Shown here in pieces: positions 1 through 8,625 of a stretch of 64,000 nucleotides of DNA (positions are counted from its first letter, which is position 1; the number at the start of each line of letters is the position of its first letter). The stretch covers positions 1 to 64,000 of the forward strand of contig CAMJGE010000008.1 in NCBI GenBank assembly GCA_946405145.1. Reading direction: 5' to 3'. Source of the stretch: an uncultured Prevotella sp. (GTDB taxonomy: Bacteria > Bacteroidota > Bacteroidia > Bacteroidales > Bacteroidaceae). The notes under the pieces were generated by a model. That model ran no database searches. It was given only the letters and a program-made list of their open reading frames with translations, and was not told where the DNA came from. The translations under genes were made by a program, and so were the position numbers.

Positions 1-62
1 AAAAGACAGAACATAGCATTGACAACGACGATGTCGTAGGCGGCATCAACAAAGGGTCATAA
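1..62 (+). CDS. C-terminal fragment of a CDS running in from the left edge (...KTEHSIDNDDVVGGINKGS*)
   Basis: Open frame from the window edge to TAA at 60-62, followed at once by a terminator hairpin. Confidence 0.35.
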   Translation, partial: KTEHSIDNDDVVGGINKGS

Positions 63-69
63 AAGAGAC

Positions 70-98
70 AGCGCAGAGGGAACCCCCTCTGCGCTTTT
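70..98. terminator. Rho-independent terminator, probably bidirectional
   Basis: GCGCAGAGGG-AACC-CCCTCTGCGC perfect stem (71-80/85-94) followed by TTTT. Confidence 0.75.
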
Positions 99-539
99 CT
101 ATTCAAAATCCCAGTCTGTCACATAGTGGTCGAACCTGACGCCCTCTACGGGGCAGAATTTGGCGATGATGGCCAGAATATCTGCCTGCTGTTTGGGCGA
201 TAGCTTGTTTTCGCCGTGATGGGCACGGTAGTATGGTCCGTTACCACTACTGAAGTAACTCCTTACACACTGGCGTGCCTCAGCCCTGTCACGACTGGGA
301 ATCTTATCATAGAGCTTTGTGAAGCCCCAGGCCTTCTTCACCAGTTTCTTCTCACTGAAACATCGGCACTCGCCGTCCTGCCAGGCGATTGGAAACACAG
401 CCTGACCGATATCACGCCCATCCGATTTCATCAGTCGGGCCAAATGGTGCAAGCACTTGTCCTTCAGACTGCATGCATCGTTAAAACACTGGGCATAGCC
501 CCAAGGAATGTCTTTCGCTTTCAGTTCTTTTTCTTCCAT
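99..539 (-). CDS. DUF6078-like hypothetical protein
   Basis: ORF with QCFNDACSLKDKCLHHLARL / IGQAVFPIAW / NGPYYRAHHGENKLSPKQQ motifs; start set at MEEKELKAKD because the longer start runs into the repeat. Confidence 0.65.
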   Translation of the reverse strand: MEEKELKAKDIPWGYAQCFNDACSLKDKCLHHLARLMKSDGRDIGQAVFPIAWQDGECRCFSEKKLVKKAWGFTKLYDKIPSRDRAEARQCVRSYFSSGNGPYYRAHHGENKLSPKQQADILAIIAKFCPVEGVRFDHYVTDWDFE

Positions 540-561
540 TTTTCTATTTTTTTCTGTAAAA

Positions 562-666
562 CACCTAACATCTAACATCGATAACAGTTAACTATCTCAT
601 TTTGTGAATGTTAGCTTCTCCAGATGCTCTTAAACACCTAACAAACACCTAACATATCACCTAACA
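562..666 (-). repeat. CACCTAACA (= TGTTAGGTG on minus) iteron-like repeats
   Basis: CACCTAACA at 562-570, 635-643, 646-654 and 658-666, plus partial TCTAACA at 571-577; 11-12 bp spacing within the cluster. Confidence 0.85.
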
Positions 667-668
667 TC

Positions 669-1877
669 TCAGGCTGCTGTGATGGGTACGACCTTGTAGA
701 AAGGCACATTGCTGTGATCCGTCCACTCGTAGCCCAGCGACTTCATGGCCAGTCCTACTTTGATACGGTTGCTGTGGTTGATCTCCACCGAAGGATAGTC
801 CTTCTGCATGTACTTCAGCATCATCTTCGAGTTCATCGACTTGGCAGCTTCACCCTCGTGAGGCTTGCGGAAGCAGATTTCCACCATCTCAGCGATGTCC
901 TTCTGTTCCAGATAGTTCTGGTTCAGCTCCTGAATACGCGCCACCTCACTGTTGTCAAACCAATAAGGCGTCTTGGCAACTGTCAGCTCGTAAACCACCT
1001 GCGCATAAAGCTGTCCGTAGTCGATCTCCCCCGAGTTGTCGATATACTGCCCATCGGGAATCGTCAAGCAGATATAACGACGACTACCTGTGGCATCCGT
1101 CAGCGGATGGGGATTGTTCGTGGTAGCCACAAACGAGGCATAGCGGGGCCTGTCTTCCTGCGTGGCTCCATAGATGGGTCGTCCGTTGACCTTGCTCTTC
1201 GAGAGTGTCTGTTTCAGGGCTGCATGCTGAGAGCGACGGATGGCATCGAGCTCATCGAGGTTCACCAGCAGATTGTTCGTCAGTGCCATCTCCTTATCAA
1301 ACTTATTCGAGAGGTTCAGGTGATCCAGATAATACTGGCGCAACGATGGTGGCAGCAGCCGATGGAAATAGGTGGTCTTGCCACAGCCCTGAGCACCAAT
1401 CAGCGTTGGCACACACTCATTGCCATGCAGCTGATCCATCTGAAGCCAGTGGGCCACGACGGAGCGCAGCCAGATGGTCAGGAATCCCTGCTGCTCAGAG
1501 GTGATACCAGGCAGGCGGTTGAAGAGCTTGGCGATATGGTTCTGTCCGTCCCATTTGGGCAGATTCGCCAGATAGTCGCCGATGGGATCATAAGTCTGCA
1601 CATCCTCAGAGTGTACAAACTCCATAATCTCTGTCTTCGGACTGCCTTTCTCGCACACCTGCTCCTTCTTGGCCCTGCGGATGATGCTGTTGAGGGCCTC
1701 CTGAGTCAGTGGACGAAAAACAGGCTCGTGGTCTTCAGACTTGATAGCAAATTCCACCTTTCCGTTCAGCACATTGTGACGGAAGAGGTAGTTGTCATTA
1801 AGAAACAGCTCGATGGCGAGCGTTGTTTCGAGAGAGGCGTTCATAGTCTCTCCCATGATAAGATTTTTCTTACTCAT
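669..1877 (-). CDS. VapE-like (virulence-associated protein E family) P-loop ATPase/helicase-type protein
   Basis: 402 aa; Walker A GAQGCGKTTYF, Walker B-like NLLVNLDELDA, sensor-like ATTNNPHPLTDATGSRRY, typical of VapE/phage primase-helicase-like proteins. Confidence 0.8.
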   Translation of the reverse strand: MSKKNLIMGETMNASLETTLAIELFLNDNYLFRHNVLNGKVEFAIKSEDHEPVFRPLTQEALNSIIRRAKKEQVCEKGSPKTEIMEFVHSEDVQTYDPIGDYLANLPKWDGQNHIAKLFNRLPGITSEQQGFLTIWLRSVVAHWLQMDQLHGNECVPTLIGAQGCGKTTYFHRLLPPSLRQYYLDHLNLSNKFDKEMALTNNLLVNLDELDAIRRSQHAALKQTLSKSKVNGRPIYGATQEDRPRYASFVATTNNPHPLTDATGSRRYICLTIPDGQYIDNSGEIDYGQLYAQVVYELTVAKTPYWFDNSEVARIQELNQNYLEQKDIAEMVEICFRKPHEGEAAKSMNSKMMLKYMQKDYPSVEINHSNRIKVGLAMKSLGYEWTDHSNVPFYKVVPITAA

Positions 1878-1990
1878 AGAGATATGATCAATTAATAAAT
1901 TACTTCCTTAATTCCGTTTCCTTAGTACGATTTGCGCTTTCCACAGCGTTTTTCGTTTTTGTGGGCAGAATCGCTTCCGCTTTCGGTGTG

Positions 1991-2022
1991 CAAAGATAAT
2001 AAAAAAAATCGCCAAATCCAAA
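1991..2022 (-). promoter_or_regulatory. Bacteroidetes-type promoter for the VapE-like gene
   Basis: On minus strand TTTG (2022-2019), N20, TATCTTTG (1998-1991); matches the -33 TTTG / -7 TAnnTTTG consensus. Confidence 0.65.
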
Positions 2023-2101
2023 TCTTTCCCCAATTATTTACCAGTTATTTTGCAATAAACGTGCTTTTTTCTTCTTACTGAAATTATAAGGTGAACCCCG
2101 A

Positions 2102-2167
2102 TGTTAGGTGTATGTTAGGTGTTTGTTAGATGATTGTTAGGTGTTCTGTTAGGTGATACGTTAGGTG
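2102..2167 (+). repeat. TGTTAGGTG iteron-like array (6 units)
   Basis: Units at 2102, 2113, 2124 (TGTTAGATG), 2135, 2147, 2159 (CGTTAGGTG); 11-12 bp period. Confidence 0.9.
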
Positions 2168-2198
2168 TTGGCTGGCTCCTTTTCAACCTCGAACCCCA

Positions 2199-2279
2199 TT
2201 CCCATTAAGGGAACCAATTATTCCCATACTGGGAACATAATATTCCCAGCCTGGGAATCAAACATTCCCACGTTGGGAA
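2199..2279. repeat. Array of four TTCCCA-N3-TGGGAA palindromes at exact 22-bp period
   Basis: TTCCCATTAAGGGAA 2199, TTCCCATACTGGGAA 2221, TTCCCAGCCTGGGAA 2243, TTCCCACGTTGGGAA 2265. Confidence 0.95.
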
Positions 2280-2383
2280 CATAAATCAAGCCTTGTAGAA
2301 ACATCCTTTAAACCTTAATGTAGCATAGGTCTTCATTTAATATATAATCCTAAGTTTTATAAGATTTCTCTTAATTTGCTTTA

Positions 2384-2986
2384 TTATTTCTGTTTTTTAT
2401 TCGTATATTTGCACCAAAGATCATAATTAAAAAGTCTGGGTTTTCTGACCAATCTATTCATGTCATCGAGCAGAGCGGCATTTGAAAAGACAATGCCATC
2501 CTGTTTCACGATACCATAGTCCTGATGGGCGTGTCCAAAAAGGTGGTATCGTGGTTTTACATCCATTACTTTTTTACGTAATGGAGCATTACCCCAATGA
2601 ATACTAATCGATTGGTCAAGTATCATCACAGGTGGTTCATGGGTAATAACTATATCCGTTCCATCTGGAATTAATGCTTCTGAGTGATTGTAGGCTATAC
2701 CGAAGAACCTTACGCCATCAATCTCCACACCCTTATCTTGAAGGAAGTGAATGTTCGTGGGCAAATCCTCTATCCCCTCAGCATCCCATAGACAAAGATC
2801 ATGGTTGCCTGTAACGAAAATCTTATGGTGATAAGGTTGCTCTATGAACCAATTCAAGAAGTCAAGAACCTCTTCCTCTGTACCATTATTGCTGATGTCA
2901 CCGCTATGAACGATAACATCAGCCTCAGGCATATCTTTGATCCTATGGTGTAGCCCGTGTGTATCAGAAAGGTGCAATATCTTCAT
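2384..2986 (-). CDS. Calcineurin-like metallophosphoesterase (MPPED-like)
   Basis: MKILHLSDTHG, HSGDISN, TGNHD, THEPP, GHAH motifs; 4-nt overlap with the upstream gene. Confidence 0.85.
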   Translation of the reverse strand: MKILHLSDTHGLHHRIKDMPEADVIVHSGDISNNGTEEEVLDFLNWFIEQPYHHKIFVTGNHDLCLWDAEGIEDLPTNIHFLQDKGVEIDGVRFFGIAYNHSEALIPDGTDIVITHEPPVMILDQSISIHWGNAPLRKKVMDVKPRYHLFGHAHQDYGIVKQDGIVFSNAALLDDMNRLVRKPRLFNYDLWCKYTNKKQK

Positions 2987-4488
2987 TCAGATATTTTTAG
3001 ACTTGACAAAAGGCCATCTTCTCTCTTATGGTTAGTCGCATCTTCTTCTTCGATTATCTCATAACGGGTTTTATTGGTAGTTCCAAACACAGTATGAGCA
3101 AGTGCGATACGAGCGTCCTCATCAGACTTGAAATAACCGATGCACTTCTTTTTCTTACCACTCACCACCATTGCATATTCAGAATCCACACAACTGTCAG
3201 TAAAGGGTGAGATTAAATTTCCATCGGTAAGAACGATAACAGGCCACTCTTTACAGAACAACTTGGCAAACGCTTCTGGATTGTCCGTGTGAATAGGGAT
3301 AATGGCTCTTGGGTGCAGCATTTGGAACAGTCCATTCAGACTATCCATATCACAGTGACCACTAGTGTGCATATACAAATAATTATTGCCTACTGATGCG
3401 GTCATCGACTCATTGTAAGCCTCGTTCTTCGGATCAACATAGCCTTTCCACATCGAGAGATATTTCAGCTTTTCACCAGGAATACGTACAATGAAGTCAT
3501 CGAACAGAGGATTGGCACGAGCAATCAGCACATAACCCGTTTGGTCAAGCAGCCACTTAAATTTGTCATTCGCTCTAAATTCACCATCCTCAAACTGGAG
3601 TACCATCGGCATGTTGTCTTCTTTGAACTTATACAAATTCGACTTTCCCCACATTGTATCACGTTTCATGACCTCCTCCATGATACTCATCTGGTAGTTA
3701 TCAACAATGAATTTCCGACCAACCGCTATCGCCGCATGATACAAAGCGAAAAGGCGGTCAACATTGGTAGATGAAACATAGACAATGTTACTCTTGTGCT
3801 CAGCAAAAGCCTTTTTAAATTGCTTCTGGAGTTCATGTTCAGGCAGACTGGCAGCAGTGGGACGAGATACATTCGTGCCCTCGCAAACCACATAGTTGAC
3901 TTCGCCTACATATTTCTTGATAACCTCAGGCAGCTTCTTGCTGCGAAAACCATGCGTACGGAAGTCGCCCGTATGGAATGTTGTTACACCACCACCTTCA
4001 ATTCTGAAAGCATACGCATCAAAAGCAGAATGATCCATGACGATGGGCATGATGGTAAAAGGCCCAAAAGCGAAACTCTTGCCAGCCTCGAAAGTACGAA
4101 CATCCTCTAAGCGACTCAACATCTCTTTATGAGTGGTTGATACCGATTTCAGACGATTAGACAGAATCTTCTGTATCTCACGACCAATTTTACCCATGTA
4201 TATTGGAAGTTCTTTAGGCAGTTTGGGGATACTACCGATATGGTCGCCATGATAGTGTGTGATAAGTAGCGCACTCTTCGACAAATCACCATGTGTCAAG
4301 CACTCGACCCGTAAGTCACTGGACTTCGGACCACCAGGCAGCTCTTCGCCATAATCGACGAACAAATGCCAGCCATCATACTCGTATTCTGTGATACAAC
4401 CACCTATTTGGTGAGTACCTCGATGGATTTTAATGTTTAATGGGTTATTAACACGTTCCCTAACTGCACTTTTTCTTATAGTAGCCAT
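2983..4488 (-). CDS. MBL-fold metallo-hydrolase, RNase J/beta-CASP-like
   Basis: THYHGDHIG (HxHxDH), HTGDFRTHGF, and C-terminal HTSGHCDMDSLNGLFQMLHPRAIIPIHTD resembling RNase J-type motifs. Confidence 0.8.
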   Translation of the reverse strand: MATIRKSAVRERVNNPLNIKIHRGTHQIGGCITEYEYDGWHLFVDYGEELPGGPKSSDLRVECLTHGDLSKSALLITHYHGDHIGSIPKLPKELPIYMGKIGREIQKILSNRLKSVSTTHKEMLSRLEDVRTFEAGKSFAFGPFTIMPIVMDHSAFDAYAFRIEGGGVTTFHTGDFRTHGFRSKKLPEVIKKYVGEVNYVVCEGTNVSRPTAASLPEHELQKQFKKAFAEHKSNIVYVSSTNVDRLFALYHAAIAVGRKFIVDNYQMSIMEEVMKRDTMWGKSNLYKFKEDNMPMVLQFEDGEFRANDKFKWLLDQTGYVLIARANPLFDDFIVRIPGEKLKYLSMWKGYVDPKNEAYNESMTASVGNNYLYMHTSGHCDMDSLNGLFQMLHPRAIIPIHTDNPEAFAKLFCKEWPVIVLTDGNLISPFTDSCVDSEYAMVVSGKKKKCIGYFKSDEDARIALAHTVFGTTNKTRYEIIEEEDATNHKREDGLLSSLKISE

Positions 4489-4564
4489 AGATTCCTGTTT
4501 TATTTCGTATATTTAAACTCTCCATAATTCACGAGAAAGGTAATAGTTACAATCCCAATTATCT

Positions 4565-5662
4565 TCATTTCATATATGATTTTGTTAGCTTGTGCCCATC
4601 TGACGAAGGATTATCATAATCTTTTTCCACAGGAAGATATATTGTTTTAATGTGGGATAAATGATTATTTACTAAATGTTCTGCAAAATCCATCTCATCG
4701 GCTTCTTGTTCTTTTTTCATGATAAAGGCAAATATAGGTTTCTTATCTGCTATATTTACTTCTTTATCAACAATTTCATCAACAATGAGAAGATTCTTTT
4801 TTGCTTGAAGTAATATCTTCACATCTTCAATGAATGACTTCCACTTAGAATCATCTCCCACTGTAGCTAAGTAGTCGTCGTAATGCTTTTTAGCACTAGC
4901 TTCACCATCGACTGACTTCATTCCGTATTTTAGTTCCATGACATAAACCTGACCTGTAGCCTTCTCAATAGCAAGAATATCTATCCTTGGCTGTTTTTCT
5001 CTTTCTATCTCTTTGGCATAAGGAGCATTTGTGCTAATTGCATATTCAAGGTCTAATACCAGAAAATCCGTTTTGTCATCGAATTGTTTATTCTGTAGGG
5101 AAATATAATGTTGAACGGTTCTTTCTCCAACTTCAGAATCTCTGATATCGTTATCAGCAAGACGTTTTTTCCAATCATCCATTGTCTTCTTCATCTCTTC
5201 AATAACTTTAGCAGTACTCTCAAAGCTATTACCAGACTTCAAGCGATTTATTATATCATTATTTTTATCGGTCAAGTTTTTCTTAATATCAAAAGCTACT
5301 TTACGAAGTGAACTTAATTCATTTTTGCTCTTATTACTTAAAAACTTAGACTCTTCGGCCTTTGTAATATAGTCTGAGTGGCAAAGCCTCCCTACATCTG
5401 TCATTCGTAGCCCACCTTTTTCTGGCAAATAAAAGTAGTTTTTTTCAAATTCACATGTTTGTTTACCAGATAATTTAAGTAGATTGCCACCTTTATAATA
5501 TATATTAATATAGCGACCACGTAACTGTACGTCCAATCCATTGGCTTCATCTTTGGCATATTGCATGATGAAAAGATAGCTCTTCAAGCCAGTCATTTTA
5601 CTTACCTTACTGCCTCTGGGATCATATTTCCCAATAACTACGTTAAGTTTTCTTTTAGCCAT
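4565..5662 (-). CDS. Putative PD-(D/E)XK nuclease-like protein
   Basis: LDLEYA...RIDILAIEKATGQVYVMELKYG resembles the D...ExK core of the PD-(D/E)XK fold; rest unassigned. Confidence 0.55.
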   Translation of the reverse strand: MAKRKLNVVIGKYDPRGSKVSKMTGLKSYLFIMQYAKDEANGLDVQLRGRYINIYYKGGNLLKLSGKQTCEFEKNYFYLPEKGGLRMTDVGRLCHSDYITKAEESKFLSNKSKNELSSLRKVAFDIKKNLTDKNNDIINRLKSGNSFESTAKVIEEMKKTMDDWKKRLADNDIRDSEVGERTVQHYISLQNKQFDDKTDFLVLDLEYAISTNAPYAKEIEREKQPRIDILAIEKATGQVYVMELKYGMKSVDGEASAKKHYDDYLATVGDDSKWKSFIEDVKILLQAKKNLLIVDEIVDKEVNIADKKPIFAFIMKKEQEADEMDFAEHLVNNHLSHIKTIYLPVEKDYDNPSSDGHKLTKSYMK

Positions 5663-5671
5663 ACTTAAATA

Positions 5672-5902
5672 TCAATTAGTTTTAGACAATTCTTTTTTAA
5701 AATACGATGTCAGATACTCGTCAATCTCTACTTCAGAAAAATGAGTGTGCCAATCCTCATTTAGCATCCCTGTAAGTATTGAAAGAATTGTAGCATAATC
5801 ATTAGGGGACTCCAACTCGTATGCCTCATAGTTGTCCACCACGTCTTTAAGTTCTGTGACGAGATACTGCTTTTGCTGCGAAGTTAATCTTACTCTTTCC
5901 AT
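5672..5902 (-). CDS. Small hypothetical protein (76 aa)
   Basis: ORF 10 nt upstream of the nuclease-like gene, same strand. Confidence 0.55.
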   Translation of the reverse strand: MERVRLTSQQKQYLVTELKDVVDNYEAYELESPNDYATILSILTGMLNEDWHTHFSEVEIDEYLTSYFKKELSKTN

Positions 5903-6013
5903 ATAATTGCTAAGTTAATTATACACTTATATATATTCGTAAGTTTGGAACGATTTTTATACAGGTTTTTGAGTTTATTAACTACTATGCGATGCTTTTA
6001 ACCAATCATAACA

Positions 6014-6298
6014 CTAAATCTCCCACCATTCGACAGCTTCTTGAATTTCTTGTCTTACTTCTTCTTTAACTTTCTGCCTTACGATTCCACTTATTCTTGT
6101 ACGTCCATGTTTGTCTGGATGATGTCCCCAAGTGGTGCAATGTCCCTGTACCCATTCAACCTTTATGCTGGGGCATCTACACGATATATACTTTGATGGA
6201 CTGTTCTTCGGCATCTCGTCTATGCGATAGGGATTTCTCGATATTTTATATTCCCTTCCTGCCTTTAAGAATTTGCTTTTTAAATAACTTCTGCTCAT
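6014..6298 (-). CDS. Hypothetical protein (94 aa)
   Basis: ORF with Cys/His-rich centre (SCRCPSIKVEWVQGHCTTWGHHPDKHGRTR). Confidence 0.45.
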   Translation of the reverse strand: MSRSYLKSKFLKAGREYKISRNPYRIDEMPKNSPSKYISCRCPSIKVEWVQGHCTTWGHHPDKHGRTRISGIVRQKVKEEVRQEIQEAVEWWEI

Positions 6299-6358
6299 TA
6301 TTTCAAATATTTATGTTAGACATGCAGTTGCTTACATCTTGATTAGGTGCTGGGGCAA

Positions 6359-6793
6359 TTAATAGATATCGCCAGTTTCCATCAACCATCTCAACATTAC
6401 AACAAGCAGTTTTCTCCTTTTAATAGACTTTTGTATTATCTCTTTCTCTGTTTGGACGCGCCTCAACTCAGACAAGTCCATGTCTAAAATTCTCTCCAAA
6501 TAGTAAGTTCTAATTCCATATTTCGCCTGTAGCTGCTCAATAACTTCGCCAGGTGTGCCACACCTAATAATTCTAATTGTTGCGTCAATGTTTTCTTTCC
6601 CTGCTACTAACAATAAAGCCTTCATGAAAAGCATCTCACGCAGTTGGATGGTGCACCATTCCATAATATGACGTTTGTTAATATGGCCCTCGATCAAATC
6701 ATAAATCATTCTGCAACTAAGGTTTTCCCCCTCTGTTACAAACACATCTTTAACTCTTAATTCCAGTAATTCTTTCTTTGTAATTTCCATCAT
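6359..6793 (-). CDS. Hypothetical protein
   Basis: ORF; probable start at MMEITKKELLEL. Confidence 0.45.
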   Translation of the reverse strand: MMEITKKELLELRVKDVFVTEGENLSCRMIYDLIEGHINKRHIMEWCTIQLREMLFMKALLLVAGKENIDATIRIIRCGTPGEVIEQLQAKYGIRTYYLERILDMDLSELRRVQTEKEIIQKSIKRRKLLVVMLRWLMETGDIY

Positions 6794-7245
6794 AATAAAA
6801 CTCTTTAGTGACTCATAATTCCTAATACGAAAAACTTTGCAATACAAAATATTGTTTTCGCACACAACGGAGACTTTAAGAAACTTTAAGAATTTTAATG
6901 GGAGCCTAACTATTCACGATAGGGATCACAGTTACTAGATCACAGGGGGGCTGTGAAGTGAAATGCCAGTCTCGAATTCGAACGTAAAAAGCATAGTCAT
7001 GTGGCTTATTACGAAGTCGTTCCCCTTTGGTCTGCGTGAGGATAAGGGAGTGGAAACGGGAGTGAGAAGGGAGAGAAATTAAGTTCTCAAATGTTTGGTT
7101 GGTTCATGAGAAATGCTTACCTTTGCTGCCGAAAACATATTGTATAACTTTAAAACTGAATGCGTATGAGAAATCAGAATGCTAAATTTCGTGTTAAATC
7201 CCCAAGATTTCTTGGAAGTTTGGAACTTATAATGTATCTTTGCCG

Positions 7246-7530
7246 ATGAGTACGAGACGTGTGCGGGCAAAACAGCCTAATACACAGTTGAATCGTCAAC
7301 TGTTAGAGCGTGAGACTTATGCAAAGCTCCAGGAAGAAAAGAGAAAGAAAAGTCTCAGAAAGGCAGATATTTGTACAGACCTGTCAAAGCTAGTGTTTGC
7401 GAGTGTGATACTTGGAGGTCTCTTTGAAAATGTGGCTCATCCTTATCTTCTTTTCGGAGCAGGTTGTATAGGATTTACAGTATTGCTGTGGTATGGAAAT
7501 AGATATTTTGAAAAAGGAATTAAAGAATAA
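7246..7530 (+). CDS. DUF6722-like small membrane protein
   Basis: MSTRRVRAKQP...LSKLVFASVILGGLFENVAHPYLLFGAGCIGFTVLLWYGNRYF, two predicted TM segments. Confidence 0.6.
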   Translation: MSTRRVRAKQPNTQLNRQLLERETYAKLQEEKRKKSLRKADICTDLSKLVFASVILGGLFENVAHPYLLFGAGCIGFTVLLWYGNRYFEKGIKE

Positions 7531-7535
7531 ACATT

Positions 7536-7622
7536 ATGGTAGCTATAGGATTTATTATAGTAGTAACTATTGGTGCAACTATCGTGTATCTGCATGATAG
7601 AAAGACTTTGTTAAAGGATTAA
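7536..7622 (+). CDS. 28-aa single-TM small ORF (MVAIGFIIVVTIGATIVYLHDRKTLLKD)
   Basis: Begins 6 nt after the previous stop; hydrophobic segment plus charged tail; below the ORF-track cutoff. Confidence 0.45.
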   Translation: MVAIGFIIVVTIGATIVYLHDRKTLLKD

Positions 7623-7762
7623 TTACAAGAAATCAAAAAGGACAGGGCTGATTTTGGGAGATTAATAAAAAGGATGTGGAAGCCGAATTGACTTCCACAT
7701 CTTAATGTATTTCAGAATAGATAAAAGAGCTGTCCACTTGATTCTATAAGGGGATATCAGTT

Positions 7763-8092
7763 CTATCCGACTACCAAAGAGAACCTTAGCCCCAATGCGT
7801 TTGCTATAAGCATAAACGTGCTAAGTTGCATATCCGTCTGTCCCTGCTCAAGTGCAGAAATATACTCACGCTTCTTGCCGATGCGCTCACCTAACTGTTG
7901 TTGTGTCAGCTTCTGGCGCTTACGTTCATCACGTAATATTTCAGCAAAGTACCATGCTTTGGCCTTTGCCTCGAATTCTTCTCGTGAGGGAGTGCCTTTC
8001 TCACCATACTTCTCAGTCAGATGCTGAGAACCAGTCTTCAATTCTGCCAGTTTCTTTTCGTCAATCTTTACCATTTTCTTATCCTCCTTCAA
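7763..8092 (-). CDS. XRE-family HTH antitoxin (HigA-like)
   Basis: RKRQKLTQQQLGERIGKKREYISALEQGQTDMQLSTFMLIANAL. Confidence 0.8.
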   Translation of the reverse strand: MKEDKKMVKIDEKKLAELKTGSQHLTEKYGEKGTPSREEFEAKAKAWYFAEILRDERKRQKLTQQQLGERIGKKREYISALEQGQTDMQLSTFMLIANALGLRFSLVVG

Positions 8093-8433
8093 ATATATTT
8101 ATTCAAAATCCTGCGGGCAGTTTCTATCTCGCCCTTATATTGCTTAGTGCCTTTCTTCAGAAAAGAATTCAGAAAGAGTACACGTTTACTCTCTATAAAC
8201 GACTGAGTATCAATAGCAAATATGATAGTACGATATTCGTTGTTACCCACAGAGATACGTGCCTCATAGAATTCCGTCCCTTCCAGGGTCTTTACGAACT
8301 TCTTGTTGACCACATATTGAGTTCTAATCATCGTTTCCACGTAGTCATACTTTGTCTTGGTCTTTTCGTCAAGACTAGCGTAGTATTCATCATACTCCAC
8401 CGAATGGAAAGTTTCTCTTATATCTTCATTCAT
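8089..8433 (-). CDS. RelE/HigB-like toxin
   Basis: FVKTLEGTEFYEARISVGNNEYRTIIFAID and LLFLNSFLKKGTKQY-like pattern; 4-nt overlap with antitoxin; start at MNEDIRE. Confidence 0.75.
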   Translation of the reverse strand: MNEDIRETFHSVEYDEYYASLDEKTKTKYDYVETMIRTQYVVNKKFVKTLEGTEFYEARISVGNNEYRTIIFAIDTQSFIESKRVLFLNSFLKKGTKQYKGEIETARRILNKYI

Positions 8434-8577
8434 GTCGCAAAGGTAATATATTTCTTCCAAATATACAAGGATTTGGAAGAAAAAAATTATTTTCTATATT
8501 ACTTCAGGCTCACATGGGGACAGGCACGGTGTGAGGTCCACAGATTTTACTTTGTTTCAGTTTTTTATCTCAACTAG

Positions 8578-8608
8578 TTTGGAATCTCGGAAATTATGTA
8601 TAAATTTG
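8578..8608 (+). promoter_or_regulatory. Bacteroidetes-type promoter
   Basis: TTTG (8578-8581), N19, TAAATTTG (8601-8608). Confidence 0.65.
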
Positions 8609-8625
8609 CAGACGACAACAATTGA

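Noticed and set aside
714-1895. 393-aa plus-strand ORF overlapping the VapE-like gene
   Set aside because: Antisense shadow ORF; the minus-strand product has clear Walker motifs and a consensus promoter.
2199-2279. CRISPR array
   Set aside because: Units are 15-bp palindromes with 7-bp linkers, far too short for CRISPR repeats/spacers; no cas genes in the window.
2405-2412. TATATTTG promoter-like element on plus strand
   Set aside because: Lies inside the 3' end of a minus-strand CDS with no plus-strand gene downstream.
6970-7000. tRNA-like T-arm (CTCGAATTCGAAC)
   Set aside because: It is a self-palindrome; I could not build acceptor, D or anticodon stems around it.
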